64,000 nt of DNA from Aidingimonas halophila (GCF_900106955.1 NZ_FNNI01000003.1:248001-312000), one strand, 5' to 3'. Positions 18,141-26,147 are shown, counted from the stretch's first letter. Numbers and translations are program-made. The notes: generated by a model not told the origin, from the sequence alone.

Positions 18141-18824
18141 ATGAACGATTCATCGAATGTCAGAAACGCAGAGATGGGTCATAAATCGAGGTCTCGCGCC
18201 CGTTTGGCTTGTTGGCCGCTGGCCGGATTGTGCCTGATCGTTTCTTCCATGACACCAGCCGGTTTCCTGGAAGAAGTGGTGGACAACGGTGACTATTATT
18301 CGCCGAGCGTGACCGCTTTCTCCGAACCCTTGGCGTTTGCGCGTCAATCGGTCATTGACGAATCGCAGCTCGAGGAGATGCGGGGAGGTTTCAGTATCGC
18401 CGGCCTGGATATCAATTTCGGTGCCACGCTGAAGACACAAATCGACAATATCCACTATGAAACGATCTTGAGCATTTCCCAGACCGGGACACGGGTCATC
18501 TCGGAAACCTTGCGTGATATGGGCTTGGCTTCCAACCAGCAGTTGACACAGGTAGGGCGCAATGGCCAGCCGCTGACGGATACACTGCCTGCCAACATCT
18601 CGCTGCCGGGGATGAAGGAGTTCAGTGGTGTCACCCTCAATGATCCGAAAGGGTTTTCTGCGGCACTGCATAGCGTGACTCGCGATGCAATCATGAGTTC
18701 GGTCGTCAGTCATGCCTCCAATCGGGACATCCGTCAGAACGTGAATCTCGATATCCAACTCAATAACGTGAAATCCATTCGGGAAGCCCAGCAGCGTTCG
18801 GTGATCATGAACTCGCTGTTCTGA
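18141..18824 (+). CDS. FapE-like secreted protein (locus 1)
   Basis: A 227-residue protein. I chose the ATG at 18141, preceded by GGGAG; a longer frame from 18099 overlaps the peptidase gene. A hydrophobic stretch at 22-40 looks like a signal peptide, although SSMTPAG is an imperfect cleavage site. Residues 76-84 (QLEEMRGGF) resemble a double-glycine leader and align with the corresponding part of the FapE-like product at 25153-25941. The C-terminal third (NVNLDIQLNNVKSIREAQQ) is helical or amphipathic and has no Fap repeat. Its position after the peptidase matches fapE. Fibre-associated or export-accessory function is inferred. Confidence 0.65.
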   Translation: MNDSSNVRNAEMGHKSRSRARLACWPLAGLCLIVSSMTPAGFLEEVVDNGDYYSPSVTAFSEPLAFARQSVIDESQLEEMRGGFSIAGLDINFGATLKTQIDNIHYETILSISQTGTRVISETLRDMGLASNQQLTQVGRNGQPLTDTLPANISLPGMKEFSGVTLNDPKGFSAALHSVTRDAIMSSVVSHASNRDIRQNVNLDIQLNNVKSIREAQQRSVIMNSLF

Positions 18825-18848
18825 ACGTCAGTGGCCACAAGCAAGAAA

Positions 18849-18872
18849 CAGGGCAAGCGGAAGCTTGCCCTG
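18849..18872. terminator. Hairpin between convergent fapE-like and fapF-like genes
   Basis: CAGGGCAAGC (18849-18858) and GCTTGCCCTG (18863-18872) form a perfect 10-bp stem with a GGAA loop. It lies in the 71-base gap between convergent genes, so it can serve both directions, although the following bases are not a strong U-run. Confidence 0.7.
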
Positions 18873-18895
18873 ATGGTTAATAGCGGGATTTACCC

Positions 18896-19969
18896 TCAAA
18901 AGACATTCATTCCAAAGGGAATCCTGAGAGTCAACAAGGTATCGGGCGCATCGTCCGTGACCCCCAATTCCAGCCCCAGATTGACCGAGGTATCCGGTGA
19001 CAGTTGATAGGACCAACCCAAGAGCAAAGACCCGATGTTCAGTGATGTGGATCGAGTACTGACACTATCCCCGTCGTCATCGGTAAAACGGGTTGTAGTC
19101 TTGTCGATGAAATCGTTCTTGTAGCCGAGCGTGAACGAGGATCGTTCGTTGATGGAATAGGCCATACCGAAACTGACACGTACGGCATCGCCTGGATCGA
19201 CTTCATCGACGAAGACATCACCGACAGACTCATCGATATCATCCTCCATGTTGTAGAGATAACCGATGTTGGCAAAATAAACGGCGGGATCGGAAGGAAA
19301 CAGCATGGTCAGGCTCGGTTCCAGGGAGTGAAAACCGGATCCCGTCGCCAATTCCTGCTCGATACCGTCACTGTCACGTCGGATATCGAAAGGGCCCTCG
19401 CCGGTCGTGGATTTGTAGCGCAGATTGCCGATGAAGTAGGGCCAGCCATCCTGCCCCCGGTTCAATTGATAGTGGGCGGCGACTTCGATATCGCCCAAGC
19501 CGTTACCGCTCAAGCCTCTGTCCGTACTGAAACCCTGGACATCGGGGACGGTGGCGTAGAGTGTGTCGTCACGGTAGACATACGGGACTTTCAGCTCCAG
19601 TTCCAGGCGATCGGTCACACCCAATCGGCCGGTTACAGCAGCCGTCCAGGTGTCGCGATCCGCATCTTCGGCCTCGAAGACACCGATCAGGAAGGTACTG
19701 AGTATCTCGACGCCACGAAAGGTGAGTCGATTGACGCTTGCATGGGAATATTGCAATTCCGGTTCAATGACCAGGCGTCCCTTGGGTGTCAGTACGCCGC
19801 CGATATCGGGAATCGCCTGGATCTCGGGTTGCTCCTGTTCAATATCGGGCGCCTGACCAACCGGTTGTTGGCCGACCGCCTCCTGATTGTTGATATCTTG
19901 AGCCGATACATGACTGGCGACAAACAGGAAAGCCAGGCCTGCTACGCGCGTTAGGGTTATTGGTATCAT
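18896..19969 (-). CDS. Outer-membrane beta-barrel, FapF-like pore (locus 1)
   Basis: A 357-residue protein with a signal peptide (cleavage near VSAQ at 23-24) and GGGAG before the ATG. A glutamine/glutamate/proline-rich linker (residues 25-50) precedes a run of amphipathic beta strands ending in an aromatic residue (RIPFGMNVF). It is clearly related to the product at 26229-27341: both contain GVT[DE]RLE.EL..P..YR and DPA..FAN.GY.YN. FapF is the trimeric pore that exports Fap subunits. The gene runs against the rest of locus 1 and lies directly downstream of a sigma-54 activator gene, so pore and subunits must use different promoters. Confidence 0.78.
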   Translation of the reverse strand: MIPITLTRVAGLAFLFVASHVSAQDINNQEAVGQQPVGQAPDIEQEQPEIQAIPDIGGVLTPKGRLVIEPELQYSHASVNRLTFRGVEILSTFLIGVFEAEDADRDTWTAAVTGRLGVTDRLELELKVPYVYRDDTLYATVPDVQGFSTDRGLSGNGLGDIEVAAHYQLNRGQDGWPYFIGNLRYKSTTGEGPFDIRRDSDGIEQELATGSGFHSLEPSLTMLFPSDPAVYFANIGYLYNMEDDIDESVGDVFVDEVDPGDAVRVSFGMAYSINERSSFTLGYKNDFIDKTTTRFTDDDGDSVSTRSTSLNIGSLLLGWSYQLSPDTSVNLGLELGVTDDAPDTLLTLRIPFGMNVF

Positions 19970-20059
19970 ATCGTTATCTCCCGGAGATCCCTCGATACTT
20001 GTTTAATGTCATCGTTTATCACCAGATGGAAGTGGGATAACCGATAACAGTCTGTTTTT

Positions 20060-21448
20060 CTAGAATATTTTCGAGCCATTCACTGGTTTTCTGCATAAAT
20101 CAACACGGTGCTTATCCAGCAACCTGTAGAGAGTGACTCGAGAAACATTCAGCTCCTTTGCCGTTGCTGATATATTACTTTTATTTCGTTCCAACGATTT
20201 TTTTATGACCTCGATTTCAGCTTGGTCCCGTACAGCATCTAGCGTCGTATTGGGAATTTCGTCGTTTATATTTTCATATGTCAGTCCTAAATCTTCAGGT
20301 TGAATGAGTTCACCTTCACACATCACCAGAGCACGACGGACTCGATTGATAAGTTCGCGGATATTTCCAGGCCAGTCATGCTGTAAAATAGAGAGTAAGG
20401 CTTCACTACTGAATCCTTTGACACATGGCGCCGCCTCTTTGGAGAAATCATTAAAAAAAGTGGTTACCAGAGTTTCAATATCGTCTTTTCTCTCTCTTAA
20501 AGGAGGTATATCAAGCTGAATGACATTGAGACGATGATAAAGATCTTCTCGGAATTTCTTGTCGTATATGGCATCCATCATATCGATGTGAGTGGCTGAA
20601 ATAATTCTGACATCGACTCTTATTTCATTGACACCACCCAGACGGCAAATTTTTTGATCTTCCAGAAAGCGGAGTAAGTTGACTTGCAGGTTATGGGGAA
20701 GGTCACCGATTTCATCGAGAAACAAGGTTCCTTCATGTGCTGACTCGATACGTCCAGGCTTACTGGTGTGTGCGTCGGTGAAGGCACCCTTTTCATGCCC
20801 GAACAGTTCGTCCTGTATCAAATCCGAAGGAAGCGAACCGCAGTTGATGGCGATGAAAGGCCCATGACGTCGCGCTGACATGTCATGGATAGTCCGTGCT
20901 ATCAGCTCCTTTCCGGTACCTGACTCGCCGAGCAGCATGATCGGGGCCTGAATCATCGCCACCTTACGTATACTGCGTACCAGGTGTTGCATTCTGGGTA
21001 CCAGACTGTTGATCAGCAGTCTGTCAGAGGGTAAGCATTTCAGTGGCAAGTCCGATGTTTGAGGGTTTTGTACATATTTTATCGTGGCAGCATGCCTGAG
21101 TAGTATATGCAACTTATCAGATGAACCTGGCAATAAATGATATGCATAGAACAGTGATCTTATCGCCAATCGATTTATCTTTTTATCAAGATACTCTTGA
21201 TTGGCTAATGCAATCCATTCGATATGGCTTTTATCAATCAGTGTTTCAAGAAAAGGATGAAATGATGGACGAAGTGATGTTAAATCAACGATGCCAATAT
21301 CAAATTTATCAGGTTGAATGTTTTCAGAAGCTGGCACTAAATGACGGTGATGTATTACATCAAATGTATTCAGGATATTTTTACTCATTACAAGCCGATT
21401 CGACTCTGCGCTATCGCCAATATAAAGAAGCCTCTTCAATGCATACAT
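20060..21448 (-). CDS. VpsR-like sigma-54 activator with GAFTDA variant (locus 1)
   Basis: A 462-residue transcription factor. The N-terminal domain (1-140) is receiver-like without an obvious phospho-acceptor pocket and carries LFYAYHLLPGS, shared with the second activator and reminiscent of VpsR. The AAA+ domain has Walker A GESGTGKE (174-181) and Walker [10 protein letters not shown]. The sigma-54 contact loop reads GAFTDA (221-226) instead of GAFTGA. A Fis-type helix-turn-helix closes the protein ([20 protein letters not shown]). The gene is noticeably AT-richer than its surroundings, suggesting transfer. Direct control of locus 1 is inferred from position and from the sigma-54 promoter at 15616. 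Confidence 0.85.
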   Translation of the reverse strand: MYALKRLLYIGDSAESNRLVMSKNILNTFDVIHHRHLVPASENIQPDKFDIGIVDLTSLRPSFHPFLETLIDKSHIEWIALANQEYLDKKINRLAIRSLFYAYHLLPGSSDKLHILLRHAATIKYVQNPQTSDLPLKCLPSDRLLINSLVPRMQHLVRSIRKVAMIQAPIMLLGESGTGKELIARTIHDMSARRHGPFIAINCGSLPSDLIQDELFGHEKGAFTDAHTSKPGRIESAHEGTLFLDEIGDLPHNLQVNLLRFLEDQKICRLGGVNEIRVDVRIISATHIDMMDAIYDKKFREDLYHRLNVIQLDIPPLRERKDDIETLVTTFFNDFSKEAAPCVKGFSSEALLSILQHDWPGNIRELINRVRRALVMCEGELIQPEDLGLTYENINDEIPNTTLDAVRDQAEIEVIKKSLERNKSNISATAKELNVSRVTLYRLLDKHRVDLCRKPVNGSKIF

Positions 21449-21499
21449 TGGGCGTCTCCCTGAGCATTGAAAAAGTACCTTCTTCTCTGTGCCAAAATA

Positions 21500-21688
21500 T
21501 TAATGACATGACTTGCGGCAAGAGTTAGGCACGGGTACGAGGTTAATATTGGTAATATGATACTGTTTTGTAAAGTTTTGTTTTTTACTGATCAGGTATG
21601 ATTTATTCTTCGCTAAATCTTCCGATAAAAAAATACCGCCTAAAATAATTAAAAAGGTAGTGATAAAGATTGGTGACCTTGAAACCAT
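21500..21688 (-). CDS. Possible small membrane protein upstream of the activator gene
   Basis: A 62-codon frame (MVSRSPIFITTFLIILGGIF) with one hydrophobic segment near the N-terminus, ending 51 bases before the activator gene. The region is AT-rich, no well-spaced ribosome-binding site precedes the ATG (GGAGGA is about 20 bases away), and I recognise no family. A 31-codon frame from 21698 has better spacing to the same GGAGGA. Either could be chance. Confidence 0.25.
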   Translation of the reverse strand: MVSRSPIFITTFLIILGGIFLSEDLAKNKSYLISKKQNFTKQYHITNINLVPVPNSCRKSCH

Positions 21689-21988
21689 GCATCATCATTG
21701 TTGCGTATTCCTCCTACGTCTTTACTGAGGTACAAGACAAGGCTCTACACATTGACAAAGCCATACGATTTTCTGTTTTTCCTTTTAAAATAGAGAATTA
21801 GCAATTTTCACCGCTTCTTGGCCCTCCTCCTGTAACAGCAATGTGTCACTCGGTATAGGGTGATGCTCGATGCCCGCCCTGGCGCGGGATTCGACCTCTT
21901 TTTGTCGTTTACATTTCATGACATTGATGTGTTTTGTTTCACTGAGTTAACACTCACTCACTCCGGGAATTGTGGGTTAATTATTTAA

Positions 21989-22001
21989 AATCAATAACTT
22001 A
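21989..22001 (+). promoter_or_regulatory. IHF consensus site before the fap promoter
   Basis: AATCAATAACTTA is a perfect match to WATCAANNNNTTR, preceded by an A/T tract (TTATTTAA). It ends 5 bases before the sigma-54 -24 element. The 15-mer TTATTTAAAATCAAT that starts it recurs exactly at 29681-29695 in front of the csgD-like gene. Confidence 0.6.
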
Positions 22002-22005
22002 TAAG

Positions 22006-22022
22006 TTGGCACAGAGATTGCT
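22006..22022 (+). promoter_or_regulatory. Sigma-54 (-24/-12) promoter of the fap operon (locus 2)
   Basis: TTGGCAC-AGAGA-TTGCT matches the consensus YTGGCACGrNNNTTGCW with one exception (A for G after TGGCAC), and the GG/GC spacing is exact. Transcription would begin about 22033. This excludes the upstream GTG at 22032 and supports the ATG at 22056 as the first start of the operon. Confidence 0.88.
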
Positions 22023-22055
22023 CAGTATTATGTGACGACACTGAGGATAGAGACC

Positions 22056-22562
22056 ATGAACGGCGTGACATACTCCACATCGGTTTTACCACCCAGGCCA
22101 ATCGCAACGCGCTGCCGGTATGTCGCGACGGTATTGATCCTGGCGTGTGGACCGGCTGTCAGCTGGGCAGGGGAGCTGCAGGGAGATAACGACACCATAG
22201 CCGTTGCCTATACCACGGTCTCTCATCAGTCATCGTCATATAGCAATAACGACCACCATGGTTTGGCCGATCGTGTCGCTTTCGATAGTGGCAATGACTT
22301 CGGGGGTAACAGCGGGGAAGAACGCTTGCCTGACACATTCAGGTCGCTGGAGATGAATACAAGCATTGATAGCGGCACCTTGAGCCAGGTTCGCGGCCGT
22401 TACACCCCATCTTCCGAACTCGAAAGTGGCTCGGCTGACGGTGTCATTCTCTGGGATGAAGGTCATACCGGACAACAGGGTGGATCGAGCAAGGGGTCCA
22501 ATCACTCCATGGGTCAGGGAAATATCCAGAAAAACTCCATTACGACCCAGAGTCAAAGGTGA
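22056..22562 (+). CDS. fapA: FapA-like secreted protein (locus 2)
   Basis: A 168-residue protein, first gene of the operon. The ATG at 22056 follows GAGGA and lies downstream of the predicted transcription start. A signal peptide ends near SWAG (residue 39). The mature part is Ser/Gly/Asn-rich and low in hydrophobics, with TLSQVRGRY at 108-116 and a C-terminal GQGNIQKNSITTQ that is part of a Fap motif. The identification as FapA rests on position (first of six), size and secretion signal more than on similarity I can see. Confidence 0.6.
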   Translation: MNGVTYSTSVLPPRPIATRCRYVATVLILACGPAVSWAGELQGDNDTIAVAYTTVSHQSSSYSNNDHHGLADRVAFDSGNDFGGNSGEERLPDTFRSLEMNTSIDSGTLSQVRGRYTPSSELESGSADGVILWDEGHTGQQGGSSKGSNHSMGQGNIQKNSITTQSQR

Positions 22563-22567
22563 ACGTC

Positions 22568-23245
22568 ATGGCCGGAAACACGAGCTTTGATCGCGAAACA
22601 TCGAAAAAAACTGGCCGTTTGCGGAGCATGTTACTGGCGATGTCACCGCTGGTGTTCATGACGTTCGTGATGAATGAAGCCGTTGGGGACGACGGGGTTT
22701 TCAGGCATCTACCTCAGGCGAACAGCAGTGTCATCAGTGGTGATGCGTTGAGCGGTGTGCGGGGCGTAGTCGCCACCAATAGCGCAGCGGGAACCAACAA
22801 TCTTCAGAGTAATTCGGGTGCGATTGCCATCGGTGATACCGCTTCCGTGAATAACCATGTCATTCAGCAATCCACACTGGACAAAGGCTCCGTTCCTGGC
22901 CGAGACAACGTCTCGATCGAGGGTCGAGCATTCAGCCACGCCAAAGGCTGGATTTCGACCAACCAGGCGGCGGGGCGAGCGAATGTGCAGGGCAATGCAG
23001 TCAGCATGGCTCTGGGCATCAAGGGCAGTGCACTGAGCGAGAGCAGTATGGGTCAGGTGCTGTCCGATCAGCAGGGACTGACGGCCGATCTGGCTAGTTC
23101 CGATGCCTCGAAGCGCAAGGTCACGATCGACAAGACGGCCTTCTCGGGGGCAGCAGGAATTATCCAGACGAACCAGTCAGCCGGAAACGGCAATACCACC
23201 AGTAACAGCTTCAGTCTCCGTGTGGGGCCTGGGGGCGGTGAGTAG
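22568..23245 (+). CDS. fapB: Fap-repeat protein, FapB-like (locus 2)
   Basis: A 225-residue protein with three Fap-type repeats at about 60-89, 121-150 and 191-220, for example GWISTNQAAGRANVQGNAVS and GIIQTNQSAGNGNTTSNSFS. The ATG at 22568 follows AAAGGTGA and lies just after the fapA stop, so translation is probably coupled. A hydrophobic segment at 21-37 acts as signal; about 20 polar residues precede it, which is longer than usual. In Pseudomonas FapB is the minor, nucleating amyloid subunit. The end is PGGGE. Confidence 0.75.
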   Translation: MAGNTSFDRETSKKTGRLRSMLLAMSPLVFMTFVMNEAVGDDGVFRHLPQANSSVISGDALSGVRGVVATNSAAGTNNLQSNSGAIAIGDTASVNNHVIQQSTLDKGSVPGRDNVSIEGRAFSHAKGWISTNQAAGRANVQGNAVSMALGIKGSALSESSMGQVLSDQQGLTADLASSDASKRKVTIDKTAFSGAAGIIQTNQSAGNGNTTSNSFSLRVGPGGGE

Positions 23246-23294
23246 TCTGCCGGAATAAACAACGTTGAACCAAGGTTCATTCAGGAGAAAGATC

Positions 23295-24305
23295 ATGAAA
23301 ACATTGACGAAAACTCCGCTGGCACTGGCTATCGCTACCTTGATGATGGCTCCCTATGCGATGGCGGATGAGTATACCGGTGGTTTCGATACCGATAGCG
23401 AGATCGACTCTGAGTTCGAAAATGAAGTCGAAGTCGAAATCGAGCATGATGCCGAGACCAATAAGGATATCAAGGTCTGGGGCGGCGCCCTGATACTGGA
23501 TCCCAACTATGCGGGTGCCACGGTCGATAGCAAGCAATTGTCGGAAGACAATTTCGTGCTCAACGATCTGGTGGAAAACGATGCGCGAGTAGGCGGTGAT
23601 GCCGGTCGAAATGCCAGTGGCAATATCGGCATCAACAGTGCGGCCGGCGATAACAACCAACAGGCCAATGATGCGGCCTTGGCGGCATCCGACGCGAATA
23701 CGGTCTTCGCACAGTCGGCCGCATTCTCGGTACAGTCCTCTGACGACAACACGGTGGTCAACAAGGGCACCGATAACGATGCCGGCGCAGGTGGCAATGC
23801 GCTGCGCGGCGCCACAGGCAATATCGGTCTCAATAGTGCGGCCGGTGTCGGTAATGCCCAGCAGAACAGCCTGTCGGCGTCCGTCAATACCAGCAATGGA
23901 TCAGCCGATGCCACCTCGGCCGGCGTGCAATCGAACAGCGATAATGCCAGCTTCAATGGAACTGGGAAGACCAAGACAACAAAAACGTCCCAGGTTAATG
24001 GTGTAGCTGCGGTTTCGGGGGCATCTGCCGGTGCTGAAGCAGGCGCTAGCGCAGGCACTTACTACAAACACGCTAGTGCAGGTGCCGGTGCGGAAGCCAG
24101 CGCCGGTGCGCTTGCGGCTGCCTACTCCGGCAGTGAAACCGTGACGACGACCAAGAACCAGATGCAGACCAATGACGCCAACCTGAGCGGTAATGCACTC
24201 CGCGATGCGTCAGGCAATCTCGGGGTGAACGTTGCTGCGGGTAACAACAATCAGCAGCGTAACTCGCTCTCCATTGCCGCAGGGACGGGTGGTGGATCTG
24301 AGTAA
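23295..24305 (+). CDS. fapC: Major Fap amyloid subunit, FapC-like (locus 2)
   Basis: A 336-residue protein starting at the ATG at 23295 (AGGAGA upstream), with a signal peptide cleaved near AMA/DE at 24. Three Fap repeats at about 104-132, 167-195 and 299-327 share GN[IL]G[IL]N.AAG..N.QQ, as in Pseudomonas FapC. The second linker (about 200-295) includes an Ala/Gly/Ser-rich stretch with imperfect GASAGAEAG-type copies. The N-terminal mature part is highly acidic (residues 32-55). There is no cysteine. A strong hairpin follows the gene, consistent with the subunit being made in excess. Identification rests on repeats, operon order and the FapD/FapF partners. Confidence 0.85.
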   Translation: MKTLTKTPLALAIATLMMAPYAMADEYTGGFDTDSEIDSEFENEVEVEIEHDAETNKDIKVWGGALILDPNYAGATVDSKQLSEDNFVLNDLVENDARVGGDAGRNASGNIGINSAAGDNNQQANDAALAASDANTVFAQSAAFSVQSSDDNTVVNKGTDNDAGAGGNALRGATGNIGLNSAAGVGNAQQNSLSASVNTSNGSADATSAGVQSNSDNASFNGTGKTKTTKTSQVNGVAAVSGASAGAEAGASAGTYYKHASAGAGAEASAGALAAAYSGSETVTTTKNQMQTNDANLSGNALRDASGNLGVNVAAGNNNQQRNSLSIAAGTGGGSE

Positions 24306-24326
24306 CCACGGCTAGTCAGTGATGTG

Positions 24327-24352
24327 AACCGGCCCCGGATGGGGCCGGTTTT
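24327..24352 (+). terminator. Terminator-like hairpin between fapC and fapD
   Basis: AACCGGCCCC (24327-24336) pairs perfectly with GGGGCCGGTT (24341-24350) around GGAT, followed by TT. It looks like a partial terminator that would lower fapDEF relative to fapABC. It corresponds in position to the hairpin after the glycine-rich gene of locus 1. Confidence 0.75.
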
Positions 24353-24382
24353 CCACTCCAACGAGCCTGTGGGAGAGCACTG

Positions 24383-25099
24383 ATGTTTCCTTCGATAATG
24401 ACTCGCATGTTGTCTGTTCTGGTTGGCGCTGGCTGCCTGCTGGCAGCGGGAATATCCGATGTCCAGGCGGCCAACGTGCGTCTGGGCAATGTGGTATCGG
24501 GTACCGTGATCAACAAGGATGTGCAGTCGATGCGTGAGCGGAAGTTCGACACCCTGGTGGAACAGGAAACGGATTTTTCCTGCGGTGCCGCCTCGTTGGC
24601 AACGTTGCTGCGCTATGCCTACAACCAGCCGGAGATCACGGAAGAGGACGTGCTCGAAGGCATGCTCGAGGTCGCCGATCCTGACGTGGTGATGGAGCGC
24701 GGCTTTTCCCTGCTCGACCTCAAGAATTATGTCGATCGCCTGGGGTATCGCGGTCGAGGTTATGAAGTCGACACCGAGACACTGGACGAGGTGGCGATTC
24801 CCGTCATCGTGCTGCTCGATATCGATGGCTACAAGCACTTCGTTGTCATGAAAAAGGCCAGTGATGATCGGGTCTATGTCGGTGATCCAGCGTTGGGTAA
24901 CCGGGTCATGGAGCGGGATGAATTTCTCGCCGCCTGGAACAACATCATCTTCGCCGTGGTAGGCGAAGGGTTCGATACGCAAACCCCATTACTCGATCCC
25001 GATCAACCGCTGACAGCGCGGCGGCTGACCGATGTGTTTGCACCGGTACCCGAACAGGATCTTCTCGATTTCGGATTTCGCCATGCTGACTTCTTCTGA
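24383..25099 (+). CDS. fapD: Periplasmic C39-like cysteine peptidase FapD (locus 2)
   Basis: A 238-residue protein with a signal peptide (DVQA/AN near 30) and a single C39-type domain. Catalytic residues are C67 (DFSCGAASLATLL), H152 (GYKHFVVMKK) and D168 (VGDPALG). GGGAGAG precedes the ATG. It lacks the ABC parts of bacteriocin exporters and agrees with FapD. It shares FSLLDLKNYVDRLGYRG / FSMLDMKRYLDEEN and other blocks with the locus 1 copy. Confidence 0.87.
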   Translation: MFPSIMTRMLSVLVGAGCLLAAGISDVQAANVRLGNVVSGTVINKDVQSMRERKFDTLVEQETDFSCGAASLATLLRYAYNQPEITEEDVLEGMLEVADPDVVMERGFSLLDLKNYVDRLGYRGRGYEVDTETLDEVAIPVIVLLDIDGYKHFVVMKKASDDRVYVGDPALGNRVMERDEFLAAWNNIIFAVVGEGFDTQTPLLDPDQPLTARRLTDVFAPVPEQDLLDFGFRHADFF

Positions 25100-25152
25100 G
25101 CGAGATGCCTACGGATAACGGCATCAGCAAGGGCGCATTCAAGGGGGTAAAT

Positions 25153-25941
25153 ATGATCAGGCACTGGGTGGATAAACGTTGGTACGGTGCACTGGGAGTC
25201 GTCGTTGTATTAGGGGGCATTGGACAGCCAACAGAAGGACGGGCCGCGACGACCGATGTATCGGCGTTGGCCGATTCCCGTCAACTCAGCGATGACGAAT
25301 TGGCCGGTATGCGCGGCCGTTTCATCGATGGCAAAAGTGTCATGTTCTTCGGCGTCAGTATGGAGAGTGAATTTCGCACCGCTGGCGGTGATAGTCTGAA
25401 AGCGGGCGCCAATCTCCATGCCGATATGATCAAAGGCAAAGCCAGTTTCAAACCGCATATTACAGCCACGTCCATCGATAGCGACAAGATGCGGTCGAAA
25501 GGGAATGATAATGCGAATCTGAGCTATAACGACCTCGGTAGTGGCAATGCGCGTGGGGTCGTACAAACCATACAGGCGGCTGGTGATGGCAACGCTGCTG
25601 CCAACGAATTCGAACTCGATATCCAGACATTTGCGAATGCGTCGCGTGGCGCACGGGTTTCCGGCAATGGTGAAACGTCCTTGAATACCGGTACGGCCAA
25701 TCTGAGCGTTCGACAGAATGGACGCGGTATGGAAGTCGGTATCGACGTGCCGGGCCAGGGCCGAATCAAGCAGCAGCTCCGATCGGGGCAGGGGTTGCAT
25801 CAGTCGGTGCAACTCAACAGCGATCTGCAGCGGGTGCGAAACGTGACACGGCTACAGGTCGGGGTGAAACAGGCACTGGGTGACGCGTCAGGTTCCCAGC
25901 TCAAGCGTGCACTGGATTCGGCACGTGGCCTGCGGCGTTAA
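25153..25941 (+). CDS. fapE: FapE-like secreted protein (locus 2)
   Basis: A 262-residue protein. The ATG at 25153, preceded by AAGGGGGT, is preferred to a frame from 25105 that has no signal before it. A signal peptide ends around residue 31. Residues 46-57 (SDDELAGMRGRF) form a double-glycine-like motif closely matching that of the locus 1 paralogue. One Fap-type motif lies at 133-153 (RGVVQTIQAAGDGNAAAN). The C-terminal part is rich in Gln, Arg and hydrophobic heptad-like positions. FapE of Pseudomonas is exported and found with the fibre. Confidence 0.72.
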   Translation: MIRHWVDKRWYGALGVVVVLGGIGQPTEGRAATTDVSALADSRQLSDDELAGMRGRFIDGKSVMFFGVSMESEFRTAGGDSLKAGANLHADMIKGKASFKPHITATSIDSDKMRSKGNDNANLSYNDLGSGNARGVVQTIQAAGDGNAAANEFELDIQTFANASRGARVSGNGETSLNTGTANLSVRQNGRGMEVGIDVPGQGRIKQQLRSGQGLHQSVQLNSDLQRVRNVTRLQVGVKQALGDASGSQLKRALDSARGLRR

Positions 25942-26147
25942 CCGGACCGGCAATGGTTTCGCAATCAGGTCGCTATCTATTTCAGGGTGGTTGTCTCCGT
26001 AGGATACGCGAGATGGTCACCCTTTCTGCATTGTTGATGTTCCGTGATATTGACGTCAACGCGCCGAGATTTCCGTCGACTACACTGCCTAGTGCATCAG
26101 ATGTTCATGAACAACAAAACGGTAATGCAGTGATCGGGAACGTGTCG

